Below, in pieces: positions 1-7,991 of a stretch of 64,000 nt of DNA. Origin of the DNA: Terriglobia bacterium (lineage in GTDB: Bacteria; Acidobacteriota; Terriglobia; JAIQFV01). The notes under the pieces are model-generated. The model was not told the origin of the DNA, made no database searches, and saw only the letters and a list, made by a program, of their open reading frames with translations. Made by a program: the position numbers and the translations under genes. The DNA lies in NCBI GenBank assembly GCA_020073085.1, contig JAIQFV010000014.1:99260-163259 (forward strand), written 5' to 3'. Each line of letters begins with the position of its first letter. Within the stretch, counting starts at the first letter, position 1.

Positions 1-277
1 GCGTGATAGCGAGGATGGGGGCAAAGATCACCAGGTCAGGGAGCATCAACTCAGAAAGCGCCAGCGCATTGGCCTCGGGAAAGAAAATGTTTCCGTTGAA
101 GAACTGGGAAGGCTTTGTCGCCAGCGCATGCGTCTCCCAACTGAGAATCCAGACATTCAGGTAGGAATCGCCATTCTCGAAAATGCGGTCGCCGAGATGA
201 AAAGGCAGGGGGTAGAGAAAAATGGAGGTGGCAAGGAGGTATAAAAGGATTGCGAGGACAAACAGCCGTGCGCGCAT
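1..277 (-). CDS. Polytopic membrane protein, putative GT-C glycosyltransferase (partial)
   Basis: The frame starts at an ATG at 277 on the minus strand and runs off the left edge, leaving 92 visible residues. Residues 1-24 form one strongly hydrophobic helix right at the N-terminus. It is followed by a polar stretch with D-S-Y-L-N-V-W-I-L-S-W and F-F-N-G-N-I-F-F-P. This resembles the first helix and first periplasmic loop of large bacterial GT-C-type or uncharacterised polytopic membrane proteins. The catalytic region is not in the window, so the enzyme assignment is inference from layout and from the many GT-C genes further right. No Shine-Dalgarno stands out. Confidence 0.55.
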   Translation of the reverse strand, partial: MRARLFVLAILLYLLATSIFLYPLPFHLGDRIFENGDSYLNVWILSWETHALATKPSQFFNGNIFFPEANALALSELMLPDLVIFAPILAIT

Positions 278-612
278 GAACCCTTGTATGTGGTGGTTTT
301 AGAGAGATCCGGTCAAAATAAAAAGGCGGCGTAGCATAGCACCCGCAAATTCATGTCGTCAATCATAGTGAGAGATAAGGGGACTCACCGCGGAGGTGCG
401 GAGATCGCTGAAACGAGCGGGTTTTTAGAAACTAATTCGGAGATTGCGCCGCCCTACGCGCGCGAAATTCAGGATTCCCTTTCAGCGTCCCGTTAGATAG
501 TGGTTCGGGGTTCATTATCGAGGACGAAGTTTCGATTTCTTCCGGCTCCCTTGGCCTCTCGGCGGTGAGTGTTTTCTAGAATTTTAGAAAGGTTTAGACT
601 TTTTTACTCCCA
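278..612. other. Intergenic region between divergent genes
   Basis: This 335-bp gap separates the minus-strand membrane protein from the sigma factor and must hold both promoters. No convincing -35/-10 pair was found. A short dyad (TTTCTA, 6-nt spacer, TAGAAA) lies at 573-590, about 22 bases before the first possible sigma-factor start. It could be an operator or chance in an AT-rich patch. Confidence 0.4.
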
Positions 613-1230
613 ATGTCGTCTTCGAAAGTGAAGGATGGAATGGCCATTGAGCGTGCCTCGGACGCCAAGCTGGTTCGACAAGCAAGAAAGGGCGACATCG
701 CGGCCTTCAATGGGCTGGTGAAAAAGTGGGAGAAGGCACTTTACAACTTTGCGTTGCGGTTGACCGGGCACCGGGAAGATGCGCTCGACTTGGCTCAGGA
801 CGCGTTCCTCAAAGCCTACAATCAGTTGCATCAGCTCCAGGATCCCGACAAATTTTCCCGATGGCTGTTCAAGATCGCCCTGAACCTGTTTTACAGCGCG
901 AAACGCGGGTCGCGCGAAGGGCAGACGATCTCCCTGGACGAGGAGGTGGGGGACGGTCTCAACCTGCTCGACGCCCTCCCTCCGGAGGGAACCAGGAATC
1001 CTGCCGGCTCCGATGCCCTCATGTTCGAGCGGGAACGGGCCCGCGGCGTCCGACGGGCCATCGCTCAACTGGGCCCGGACCAGCGGGCGGCAATCATCCT
1101 GAAGATTTATTACGGCATGAAGTTTGAGGAAATCGCGGAAGTGGTTGATTGCCCGGTCAGTACCGTGAAGTCGAGGCTGTATGCCGCCATGGAAAATTTG
1201 CAGGAAACCTTGAAGGATTGGATTGCATGA
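613..1230 (+). CDS. ECF-type RNA polymerase sigma factor
   Basis: This 205-residue protein directs RNA polymerase to alternative promoters. Region 2 spans about residues 40-95 (NFALRLTGHREDALDLAQDA, followed by FLKAYNQL) and region 4 about 148-200, with the helix-turn-helix signature GMKFEEIAEVVDCPVSTVKS. There is no region 1.1 or region 3, as expected for the RpoE/SigW group. The first ATG (613) has no Shine-Dalgarno. The ATG at 640 follows AAGGA with 4 bases between and may be the true start, shortening the protein by nine residues. The next gene encodes a zinc-finger anti-sigma factor, the usual partner. Target promoters cannot be told from the sequence. Confidence 0.93.
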   Translation: MSSSKVKDGMAIERASDAKLVRQARKGDIAAFNGLVKKWEKALYNFALRLTGHREDALDLAQDAFLKAYNQLHQLQDPDKFSRWLFKIALNLFYSAKRGSREGQTISLDEEVGDGLNLLDALPPEGTRNPAGSDALMFERERARGVRRAIAQLGPDQRAAIILKIYYGMKFEEIAEVVDCPVSTVKSRLYAAMENLQETLKDWIA

Positions 1231-1307
1231 GGATTTGGGGCGCGGTTTAGAGAAAGCAGCACAGCACGTCGCCGCTTCTTAATTATGATTGTTTGGAGGG
1301 GTGCAAT

Positions 1308-1985
1308 ATGAATTGCCAGGATTTTAAGAAAGAATTCATGGATTTGGGACTGGGTGAGTTGTCTGATGATTCGCGCCCTGCGCTGGAGCAACACGCCGCC
1401 GAGTGTACGGCCTGCAACGCCCAACTCAACCGCCTCGTTGCGCTCGGGAATGTGTTAAGAAGGGGATGGCGCGATGAGGAGGTTCCAACCTCCCTGGTGT
1501 TTACCCCTGCGGTTTCCCCATCCACGTCGCGTTTCTGGAATTGGTTGTTGACAGCCCCGAAGTGGGTGAATGCCTCCATGGCCGCGGCGGCCGCCCTGCT
1601 GGTTCTCGTGGCCACACTGTCCCTGGCTCGTGCCGATTTCCGTTTTGAGCATGGACAGTTTGCGCTGTCGTTCGGTCAGCCGCGTGGCAGCGCTCCATTG
1701 GCGACGACCACCCCCACCCCCGCCCTCAACGCCTCCGCGAACACGTCGGAGATTGAAGACATCATCACGGCAAAATACGCCTCCTTGAGCGCCCAGGAAC
1801 GGCAGCAATATGCGGCCATGCTGGACCACCTCTCCCAGCAGTTGCAGTCCCAGCGCGAGGCCGATCTCCAGAAGATTGGCGGGGCTTTCGATCAGGTCAA
1901 GACCGTCGTGTGGAAAGAAATGCAGCGCAATAACGCAATCGTCCAATATGCGGCCCAGCGGATCGCCACCAACACCAGGAACTGA
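1308..1985 (+). CDS. Membrane anti-sigma factor with N-terminal zinc finger
   Basis: This 225-residue protein probably holds the upstream sigma factor at the inner membrane. The N-terminus carries an anti-sigma zinc-finger pattern: Cys at residue 3, then H-A-A-E-C-T-A-C (H-x3-C-x2-C). One transmembrane helix follows at about residues 89-111 (A-rich, ending LVLVATLSLA). The rest, about 110 residues, would be periplasmic and includes a Q/E/R-rich helical stretch. The ATG at 1308 follows GGAGGGG with a 6-base gap, so it is preferred over a TTG at 1293. Target specificity and the signal that releases the sigma factor are unknown. Confidence 0.82.
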   Translation: MNCQDFKKEFMDLGLGELSDDSRPALEQHAAECTACNAQLNRLVALGNVLRRGWRDEEVPTSLVFTPAVSPSTSRFWNWLLTAPKWVNASMAAAAALLVLVATLSLARADFRFEHGQFALSFGQPRGSAPLATTTPTPALNASANTSEIEDIITAKYASLSAQERQQYAAMLDHLSQQLQSQREADLQKIGGAFDQVKTVVWKEMQRNNAIVQYAAQRIATNTRN

Positions 1986-2045
1986 CGCTTCTCAAGTCGA
2001 TCGGGTGATTTTGAGCGCAAGGCGGGTCGAGTCAGGATAATTCAT

Positions 2046-2609
2046 ATGAAAAGACACCTTTGGATTGGGATCTGCACGACCCTGTTGGTCATCCTGCTCG
2101 GTACCTCCGCGCTGGTGAGTAAGCCGGGCCAGGACCTCACCGCAATCAAGCAAAACATTGAAGTGTTCGAGGGGATCCTCTCGACCGTGCTTCAACAGGG
2201 TTTTCCGGATCCTTTTGCAGTGCTGGAAAAGCCGAAGGGAGCCTATCTGGATGGCTTTGGAACCGTTTTTTCATTTGAGATCGACATTGCAACGGTGAAG
2301 CGGCCGAACCTGTTTTCCCAGGCGCGATCCACGCCCGAAGAGGAAAAGAAGGCTTTCAACGAACGCTTACCGAAGTTGAAGGAATTGATGGAAAAGACCC
2401 TGGCTGAACACGGCGATTCCATGACCTCGATCGGCCCGGAGGAACAGATCGCGGTCGTGGCCCAGCTCTTCAATTCCGGTTTCCTTTCGCGACCCCTGGA
2501 ATTGAAAACTGTTACGGTCCGCACAGCAAAAAAGAACCTCCTCGAATACAAAGCCGGGCGGCTGAATTACGAGGATTTGAAGAAAAAGATGGAAGTGTCG
2601 CAATACTAA
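2046..2609 (+). CDS. Exported protein of unknown function
   Basis: This 187-residue protein has an N-terminal signal peptide or anchor at about residues 5-25 (IGICTTLLVILLGTSALVS). The mature part is mixed charged and predicted largely helical, with a conserved-looking core around the D-P-F-A-V-L and F-S-F-E-I-D-I segments. No catalytic motif was recognised. It lies about 60 bp behind the anti-sigma factor and ahead of gspE, so it may be part of the sigma/anti-sigma operon, perhaps as a periplasmic sensor or as a target. AGGA lies 8 bases before the ATG. Confidence 0.7.
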   Translation: MKRHLWIGICTTLLVILLGTSALVSKPGQDLTAIKQNIEVFEGILSTVLQQGFPDPFAVLEKPKGAYLDGFGTVFSFEIDIATVKRPNLFSQARSTPEEEKKAFNERLPKLKELMEKTLAEHGDSMTSIGPEEQIAVVAQLFNSGFLSRPLELKTVTVRTAKKNLLEYKAGRLNYEDLKKKMEVSQY

Positions 2610-2620
2610 AGATCCATGTT

Positions 2621-2674
2621 CACCGCAGAGACGCGGATGACACTGGGCCTTTGCGTCTGGGCGGTAAATGGTTT
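2621..2674. repeat. Imperfect inverted pair of the CACCGCAGAG-type repeat
   Basis: TTCACCGCAGAGACGC at the left is answered by GCGTCTGGGCGGTAAA at the right, giving a hairpin with a loop of about 21 nt. Related half-units occur at 8855-8873, 15537-15575, 17866-17895 and 18020-18043. The stretch lies in the gspE upstream gap; a longer reading frame would translate it, but the translation does not look like protein. Confidence 0.5.
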
Positions 2675-2774
2675 TTCTCCTGGGCGAATTCCTCGAAGGG
2701 AATTCAAGACGCTGCGCTCCGAGCCCTCACCGGGGCCTCGGAGCGCGGCGTCGCGTTTAGAGAACGACTTCCGA

Positions 2775-4484
2775 ATGGTCGATATGAATTCCAAGACAAA
2801 ACTCATCGGTGAGATTCTGAAGGAACAACACCACATCACGGATGAGGATCTCAACCGGGCCTTGCAGCTCCAGGCGGAGCGGGGCGATAAAATTGGACGG
2901 CTGCTGGTCGAACTGGGTTTGGTTTCCGAAAGGGATGTGCTGGAGGCTCTCCGGGAGCAACTGGATCTGCCCCTGCTGGTCGCGCATCAGGTCCCCGAGG
3001 TGCCGCTGGATCTTGAGAATTTTTCGCCTCGCTTCATGAGACAGACTCATTGCCTCCCGATCCTGCATCACGAGAACGAGCTGACCGTCGCTATGGCGGA
3101 TCCGCTGGACCATGCCACGATCGAATCCATTCAGCTCTTCACCGGCTTGCGGGTAAAGCCGGTCCTGGCCCCGGAGGCCGAAATCCTGGACTCCATCGAA
3201 AAGCTTTACGGGGCCGGCACCAACGCCATGGGAAGGCTGATCGAGAACATGGAAGGCGAGCCGGGCGGAATAACGGAGGAACAGGAAAGCATTGAACATC
3301 TCAAAGACATGGCCTCCGAAGTCCCGGTCATCCGGTTCGTGAACCTGCTGATCTCCCGCGCCGTGGAACAGCGGGCCAGCGACATCCACATCGAGCCTTT
3401 TGAAAAAGACGTGAAGGTGCGCTATCGCATCGACGGCATTCTTTACAATGTGGAAACTCCGCCCAAGGCGCTGAAGGCCGCCATCATTTCCCGCGTCAAG
3501 CTGATGGCCCGGCTGAACATCGCCGAACGCCGTCTGCCCCAGGACGGACGCATCAAGCTCCGGGTGCTGGGCAAAGAGATTGATTTGCGCGTTTCCACTC
3601 TCCCGACCATGTACGGCGAGTCGGTGGTTATGCGCATCCTTGACAAGTCCGATTCCTCCAAGATCAATCTGAGAGCGCTTGGATTTCCCGAGCGGGAGCT
3701 TCAGCTGGTGGAGCAGATCACGTCCCGCCCTCACGGTATCTTTCTGGTGACCGGACCGACGGGCAGTGGGAAGACGACCACGCTGTATTCCGCCCTGCTC
3801 CGGATCAATCAGCCCGACAAGAAGATCATCACCATTGAAGACCCCGTGGAATACCAGATGGATGGAGTGAACCAGATCCAGGTGAACCCTCAGATCGGGT
3901 TGACCTTCGCCAGCGGCCTGCGTTCCATTGTCCGCCAGGACCCCGATGTCATCATGATTGGGGAGATCCGCGACCTGGAGACCGCCGAAATCGCCATCCG
4001 CTCGTCGCTCACCGGACACCTTGTTTTCTCCACGCTGCATACCAACGATGCGCCCTCCTCCATCACCCGGCTTCTCGATATGGGCGTCGAAGATTACCTG
4101 CTGGCGTCCTCGCTCCTCGCCGTGCTGGCCCAGCGGCTGGTGCGCGTGATTTGCCGGGGATGCAAGAAGCCTTATCCCATCGACGCGAAGATCCTCCATG
4201 GACACGGGTTCGACGGGACCCGTTCCGGGGAGGTGACTCTCTATCGCGGGGAAGGTTGCGAGACATGTGGCTATACCGGTTACGAGGGGCGCGTCGGCAT
4301 CTTTGAGTTAATGCTTGTCGATGATGCCCTGCGGCGGCTGATCGTCACCAAAGAGGACGCCAACGTCATTGCCGCCAAAGCGCGGGAACTGGGCATGATT
4401 ACGCTGCGCGAAGATGGATGGCAGAAGACCCTGCAGGGAATAACAACGCTGGATGAAGTCTTGAGGGTGACGAAGGAAATTTAG
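2775..4484 (+). CDS. gspE: Type II secretion ATPase GspE
   Basis: This 569-residue cytoplasmic AAA-type secretion ATPase powers pseudopilus assembly. An N-terminal GspE/MshE-N domain covers about residues 10-150. Walker A (GPTGSGKTTT) is near residue 327, the Asp-box/Walker B D-V-I-M-I-G-E-I-R-D near 391, and the GspE-type tetracysteine zinc site (C-x2-C near 460, C-x2-C near 495) is intact. The frame is open back to 2616, but the first 53 codons are repeat-derived and do not match the family, so the start is placed at ATG 2775 (or 2784). PilB of type IV pili is the main alternative; the pseudopilin and secretin genes downstream favour T2SS. Confidence 0.93.
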   Translation: MVDMNSKTKLIGEILKEQHHITDEDLNRALQLQAERGDKIGRLLVELGLVSERDVLEALREQLDLPLLVAHQVPEVPLDLENFSPRFMRQTHCLPILHHENELTVAMADPLDHATIESIQLFTGLRVKPVLAPEAEILDSIEKLYGAGTNAMGRLIENMEGEPGGITEEQESIEHLKDMASEVPVIRFVNLLISRAVEQRASDIHIEPFEKDVKVRYRIDGILYNVETPPKALKAAIISRVKLMARLNIAERRLPQDGRIKLRVLGKEIDLRVSTLPTMYGESVVMRILDKSDSSKINLRALGFPERELQLVEQITSRPHGIFLVTGPTGSGKTTTLYSALLRINQPDKKIITIEDPVEYQMDGVNQIQVNPQIGLTFASGLRSIVRQDPDVIMIGEIRDLETAEIAIRSSLTGHLVFSTLHTNDAPSSITRLLDMGVEDYLLASSLLAVLAQRLVRVICRGCKKPYPIDAKILHGHGFDGTRSGEVTLYRGEGCETCGYTGYEGRVGIFELMLVDDALRRLIVTKEDANVIAAKARELGMITLREDGWQKTLQGITTLDEVLRVTKEI

Positions 4485-4493
4485 CGGAGGCCG

Positions 4494-4557
4494 AAACTCC
4501 AAATTCCAAAGTCCAAAATCCAAATAAAATCCAAATTCCAAGAACCAAATTCCAGGT
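4494..4557. repeat. Heptamer array, left arm of long inverted repeat
   Basis: Degenerate 7-bp units of the form AAnTCCA/AAATTCC run through the gspE-gspF gap. Bases 4494-4534 are an exact reverse complement of 4782-4822 (41 bp). Between the arms lie about 250 bp without a gene. Confidence 0.85.
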
Positions 4558-4760
4558 AAGAATGAGTTCCATTTACAAAATAGACCCTCGGGAATGATTC
4601 ATTCTTCTTTCTCAATCCGCAAAAATGGGTCTCTGATTGAGGAACCCTGGTTTTGGATTTCCCTAGTTTGAAAATTGAAATGGAACATAGAGTTCACATG
4701 CAGAATTAGATAGATGCTAGGCGCAGGGAAGAGAGCTTTTGTTTGCATTTTGGTTTTTAC
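4558..4760. other. Core between the two inverted heptamer arrays
   Basis: About 200 bp of non-coding, locally AT-rich sequence sits between the inverted arms. No open frame, promoter pair or known RNA was recognised. If transcribed with gspE and gspF it would form the loop of a very long hairpin. Confidence 0.4.
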
Positions 4761-4823
4761 TTGGAATTTGAGTTTTGGAACTTGGATTTTATTTGGATTT
4801 TGGACTTTGGAATTTGGAGTTTG
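4761..4823. repeat. Heptamer array, right arm of long inverted repeat
   Basis: Units of TTTGGA plus one variable base form the right arm; 4782-4822 matches 4494-4534 in reverse complement without a mismatch. The array ends 13 bases before the gspF ATG and leaves no room for a normal Shine-Dalgarno. Confidence 0.85.
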
Positions 4824-4835
4824 CTTCTTAATAAC

Positions 4836-6050
4836 ATGGAATTCTTCTACAAAGCCACCACCTTTGACGGCAAGCTGATGGAGGGTTCGCTCGAGGCCGA
4901 GAGCGAAAAGGCCGTGAGCTTCCGGCTCCAGCAGATGGGCTATCTTCCGATCCAGATTGGGACCGCGGCCCAGGGGAAGCCCGTCTCGATCTCCCTGCCC
5001 TTCGGGCGATCCCGTCGCGTCCGCAACAAGGACTTGCTCCTGTTCACGCAGGAGCTGGCCACCCTGTTGAAATCCGGCTCGCCGCTGGACCGCAGTCTGA
5101 GTCTCCTTGTCGAGCTGAGCGAAAATCCGACATTGAAGTCAGTGACCCAACAACTGCTCAAGGACATCAAGGGCGGAAAATCCTTTTCCGAGGCCCTGGC
5201 AGAGCATCCCAAGGTGTTTTCGAAACTCTTCGTAAACATGGTTCGCGCCGGCGAGGTGGGCGGGTTCTTGAATGAAGTGTGTGAACGGCTGGCGGAATTC
5301 TTAGGGGCGAGCGAAGCCCTGCGCACCACCCTGGTCAATGCCATGATCTATCCGGCCCTGCTGACGGTCGTGGGAATCACCTCGATCGTCATCTTGATGA
5401 CCTTTGTGATCCCCAAGTTCACGCAGATTTTTTCCGACATGGGCCGGGCCTTGCCCCTGCCCACCGTGATCCTCATGGATGTGAGCTATGGAGTCACCCA
5501 TTTTGGATGGCTCATTCTGCTGGGGGTGGCGGCGCTTGTCTTCCTGTGGCGTCGGATTCTGGCGACCCCGTCGGGCCGCATGGGCTGGGATCAGTGGATT
5601 CTGCGGTGGCCGGTGCTGGGGGACCTTTTGTTGAAGGTTGAGGTGGCGCGGTTCACGCGTACGATGGGGACCCTTCTGCACAGCGCAGTTCCCATGATGC
5701 AATCTCTGAACGTTGTCACCGAAATCATCGGCAACCGCGCCATCGCCTCCAAACTCGAGGGAGTGGCTTCCGGCATCAAGAAGGGAGAGGGGGTGGCCAA
5801 GCCCATCCTTCAGGCGCGCATGTTCCCGCCGCTGATGGTCCACCTGCTCGAGGTGGGGGAAGAAACCGGGAAGCTGGACGCCATGATGCTTCAGATTGCC
5901 GACATTTATGATGGCGAAGTTCGCTCCACCATGAAAAACCTGTTGGCGCTTCTGGAACCGTCCATTATCCTCGTCATGGGTCTGATCGTCGGGATGATTG
6001 TGCTCTCCATCCTGACGGCCATCCTCTCGATCAATGAGGTGAAGTTCTAA
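4836..6050 (+). CDS. gspF: Type II secretion inner-membrane platform protein GspF
   Basis: This 404-residue polytopic protein is the cytoplasmic-membrane platform on which GspE acts. It contains two T2SF repeats (about residues 65-190 and 270-395), each followed by hydrophobic helices: YPALLTVVGITSIVILMTFV in the first and IILVMGLIVGMIVLSILTAI at the C-terminus. The N-terminal M-E-F-F-Y-K-A-T-T-F-D-G start is typical of the family and fixes the start at 4836. Codons upstream of it, open back to 4743, are heptamer repeat and are not part of the protein. There is no visible Shine-Dalgarno. PilC is the type IV pilus counterpart. Confidence 0.93.
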   Translation: MEFFYKATTFDGKLMEGSLEAESEKAVSFRLQQMGYLPIQIGTAAQGKPVSISLPFGRSRRVRNKDLLLFTQELATLLKSGSPLDRSLSLLVELSENPTLKSVTQQLLKDIKGGKSFSEALAEHPKVFSKLFVNMVRAGEVGGFLNEVCERLAEFLGASEALRTTLVNAMIYPALLTVVGITSIVILMTFVIPKFTQIFSDMGRALPLPTVILMDVSYGVTHFGWLILLGVAALVFLWRRILATPSGRMGWDQWILRWPVLGDLLLKVEVARFTRTMGTLLHSAVPMMQSLNVVTEIIGNRAIASKLEGVASGIKKGEGVAKPILQARMFPPLMVHLLEVGEETGKLDAMMLQIADIYDGEVRSTMKNLLALLEPSIILVMGLIVGMIVLSILTAILSINEVKF

Positions 6051-6132
6051 GGGACGACCCCCGACCCATAGAGAGGACCCGGGGGCGCGTCTCGACCACC
6101 TGCCTGGCTGTGGCAGACAACAAGGAGAGAAC

Positions 6133-6567
6133 ATGCAGCGCCCGCGAAATCGGAATGGGGAAGCCGGCATCACGTTGCTGGAGTTGCTGGTGGTCATGGT
6201 GATCATCGCGCTGTTTGCAACGCTGGTGGGCACCCGACTGTGGAGAAACGTCGCCACGGCGAAGGCAACAACCGCCAAGGCCCAGATTGAGACCTTTGAA
6301 AATGCCATCGAACAGTTTCGCCTCGACGTCGGTCGATTGCCCACCCAGGAGGAGGGCATTCAGTCGCTGCGCGTACGGCCTCCCTCCCTGGATGAATCCA
6401 AGTGGAAAGGGCCGTATCTGCAGAAGGAAATCCCGATGGACCCCTGGGGCAATGCTTACGCCTATAGGATGCCGGGACAACACGGGGATTATGACATCCT
6501 CAGCTATGGACGGGACGGCCGCGAAGGCGGCGACGGCGAAGATGCAGACGTGGTGAGTTGGAAGTGA
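6133..6567 (+). CDS. gspG: Major pseudopilin GspG
   Basis: This 144-residue protein is the main subunit of the secretion pseudopilus. The prepilin site is A-G before ITLLELLVVM, with Glu at +5 and a hydrophobic helix of about 22 residues. The C-terminal half has the GspG globular pattern: LPTQEEGIQSL, then K-W-K-G-P-Y-L, P-M-D-P-W-G-N-A-Y, and a D/G-rich end (YDILSYGRDGREGGDGEDAD) that matches the calcium-binding loop of the family. AAGGAG lies 5 bases before the ATG. A prepilin peptidase (GspO/PilD) must act on it but is not encoded in the window. Confidence 0.95.
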   Translation: MQRPRNRNGEAGITLLELLVVMVIIALFATLVGTRLWRNVATAKATTAKAQIETFENAIEQFRLDVGRLPTQEEGIQSLRVRPPSLDESKWKGPYLQKEIPMDPWGNAYAYRMPGQHGDYDILSYGRDGREGGDGEDADVVSWK

Positions 6568-6570
6568 GGA

Positions 6571-6625
6571 AGCAGTTGCCAGTTCCCAGTAGCAGTTGTC
6601 AGTTCCCAGTTGTCAGTTCTCAGTG
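6571..6625. repeat. CAGTT-type heptamer array
   Basis: Units close to CAGTTCC or CAGTTGT repeat with a 7-bp period directly after the gspG stop codon. A related array (AGTTGTC units) sits after gspJ at 8811-8850. Confidence 0.8.
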
Positions 6626-6726
6626 TGAAGCGCATTTATTGGCGGGATGGATGAGGATGACAAGGGCCAAGTTATCTATGTGGGGCGCACCGATCTCAGG
6701 GGTGTGAAGCCGGATGGAATCTGTAG

Positions 6727-6746
6727 GGGCGCACAGCTGTGCGCCC
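6727..6746. repeat. Perfect 20-bp palindrome (REP-like)
   Basis: GGGCGCACAGCTGTGCGCCC is self-complementary over all 20 bases and is preceded by TGTAG. Palindromes of this form occur dispersed between genes in several bacterial phyla, which is general knowledge recalled and not checked here. It lies in the gspG-gspH gap. Confidence 0.7.
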
Positions 6747-6819
6747 AATTTGTACGTATTATGAGCGTTTTCCGTCAGCCCTGAAGGGGCGAAACAGAGA
6801 TTACGAAATCAGAGGACAG

Positions 6820-7338
6820 ATGTCAGGAGTCAGAGGTCATGTATTGCGTGCCGGCAGGTTGAGAGCGCAGGGAGCCTTTCGACCTCGATCACAACAGGGG
6901 ATTACCCTCCTTGAGTTGCTGGTTGTAATCACGTTGATTGCAATCCTGGGCGCCCTGGTGTACCCCTCCTTCGGCAATGCCCTCTCGAACCTGCGATTGA
7001 GAGGCATGGCGCGCGAGACCGTGGCCCTCTGCCGGCTTGCCAGGTATGACGCCGTCACGCACCGGCAGCCCTATCGTCTCGCTGCGGACCTTGAACAGAA
7101 CCAGTTTCGTGTCACCGATTCAGCTCAACAGGTAGTGAAAGAGCTTGACCTCCCTTCCGGGATCCGAATATTTCAAGTCCAAGTGTTGTCTGAGAATAGT
7201 CCTGCCGACGCCAGCGAACTCTATTTTTTCCCCAACGGTGCTGCCGAGCCGGGTTCCATCACCCTTCGCGATGAGGGGGGACGCAGTGTCAGGATCGTGG
7301 TCGACTTGCTGACCGGAGATGCCAGGATTGCTGATTGA
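6820..7338 (+). CDS. gspH: Minor pseudopilin GspH
   Basis: This protein (172 residues from ATG 6820) is a minor pseudopilin expected at the pilus tip. The cleavage site is Q-Q-G before ITLLELLVVITLIAILGALV, with Glu at +5. The globular part contains the GspH/FimT-like stretch A-R-E-T-V-A-L-C-R-L-A-R-Y-D-A-V-T and a closing beta-rich domain with the segment YFFPNGAAEPG. The start is uncertain. The frame is open back to a GTG at 6739 inside the palindrome, and the bases at 6811-6838 follow the 7-bp GTCAGAG pattern, so the first residues may themselves come from a repeat. Shorter starts at nearby GTG or TTG codons are possible. Confidence 0.85.
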   Translation: MSGVRGHVLRAGRLRAQGAFRPRSQQGITLLELLVVITLIAILGALVYPSFGNALSNLRLRGMARETVALCRLARYDAVTHRQPYRLAADLEQNQFRVTDSAQQVVKELDLPSGIRIFQVQVLSENSPADASELYFFPNGAAEPGSITLRDEGGRSVRIVVDLLTGDARIAD

Positions 7339-7385
7339 ATGAGCCTGACTATGGCAGGGATGACTGCCGGGGGCTTAGGTGCTGA

Positions 7386-7452
7386 CAGGTACGGAAAGTC
7401 TGAAGCCGGAAGCCAGAGATCAGAAGCCGGAAGTCAGAAATCAGAAGTCAGA
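7386..7452. repeat. GTCAGAA/GCCGGAA heptamer array
   Basis: Between gspH and gspI, units such as AGCCGGA, AGCCAGA and AGTCAGA recur with a 7-bp step. An open frame from 7339 passes through them in phase with gspI, but the encoded S-E-A-G-S-Q repeats do not belong to the pseudopilin. Confidence 0.8.
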
Positions 7453-7506
7453 TGTAAGAGATATCCGATTGAGTTTGTGGGATTCTTTGCATTGACCAGT
7501 AAATGC

Positions 7507-7971
7507 ATGGTATCGATGAATAAATCCAGAGTATTAAGCCGCCACCGCAAAGTGAACTCGCCTTCCTCCCAGTCGGGCTTCTCTCTGCTCGAGGTGATCG
7601 TGGCCACGGCGATCGTCGCCCTGGTGTTCGTCTCGATGATGGAGATCTTTTCAAACGGGTTGCGGAGCGAGGGCCGGGCCGATGAGTATGTTACGGCCAT
7701 GCAGCAGGCCACCCGGGTGATGAATGATCTCTGGGTCAACACCCTCGAGGCGCAGGCCTCCCGGAATGAGGGGCGATTCGACGACGGCATGACCTGGCAG
7801 ACCTCCGTCCAAGCCTTTCGTTTGCCAGGCGAGGCCCTGGATTCCTCCAAAAATCTTCCCATGGAAAAAATGATCCTCCGCGTAGAAGTGACTTGGAACT
7901 CCCGCGGGTCGGAGAAGAAGGTCCAGCTTCAATCCATAAAAAATGTCCGTAAGGGATCGTCTAAATCCTGA
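7507..7971 (+). CDS. gspI: Minor pseudopilin GspI
   Basis: This minor pseudopilin has 154 residues from ATG 7507 (or 151 from 7516). The prepilin site is Q-S-G before FSLLEVIVATAIVALVFVSM, with Glu at +5, which is characteristic of GspI/PulI. The short globular domain includes the L-R-S-E-G-R-A-D-E-Y and M-T-W-Q-T-S-V segments usual for the family. Upstream in-frame codons back to 7339 are a heptamer array and were excluded. GspI is expected to nucleate the tip complex with GspJ and GspK, whose genes follow directly. Confidence 0.88.
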   Translation: MVSMNKSRVLSRHRKVNSPSSQSGFSLLEVIVATAIVALVFVSMMEIFSNGLRSEGRADEYVTAMQQATRVMNDLWVNTLEAQASRNEGRFDDGMTWQTSVQAFRLPGEALDSSKNLPMEKMILRVEVTWNSRGSEKKVQLQSIKNVRKGSSKS

Positions 7972-7991
7972 CTTTTTGCGTCTTGAACAGC

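Noticed and set aside
2616..2774. N-terminal extension of GspE from an earlier ATG
   Set aside because: The stretch consists of the CACCGCAGAG-type inverted repeat and does not fit the family N-terminus.
2757..4205. Long open frame on the minus strand opposite gspE (482 codons)
   Set aside because: It mirrors the codon bias of gspE, has no family features and its product is His/Gln/Gly-rich in a shadow-like manner.
5301..6359. Minus-strand frame of 352 codons across gspF and gspG
   Set aside because: It spans two well-supported genes and their gap; His/Arg/Gly-rich shadow product.
7339..7506. N-terminal extension of GspI from an ATG next to the gspH stop
   Set aside because: It is a heptamer array read in frame (S-E-A-G-S-Q repeats); a prepilin leader of more than 70 residues is unlikely.
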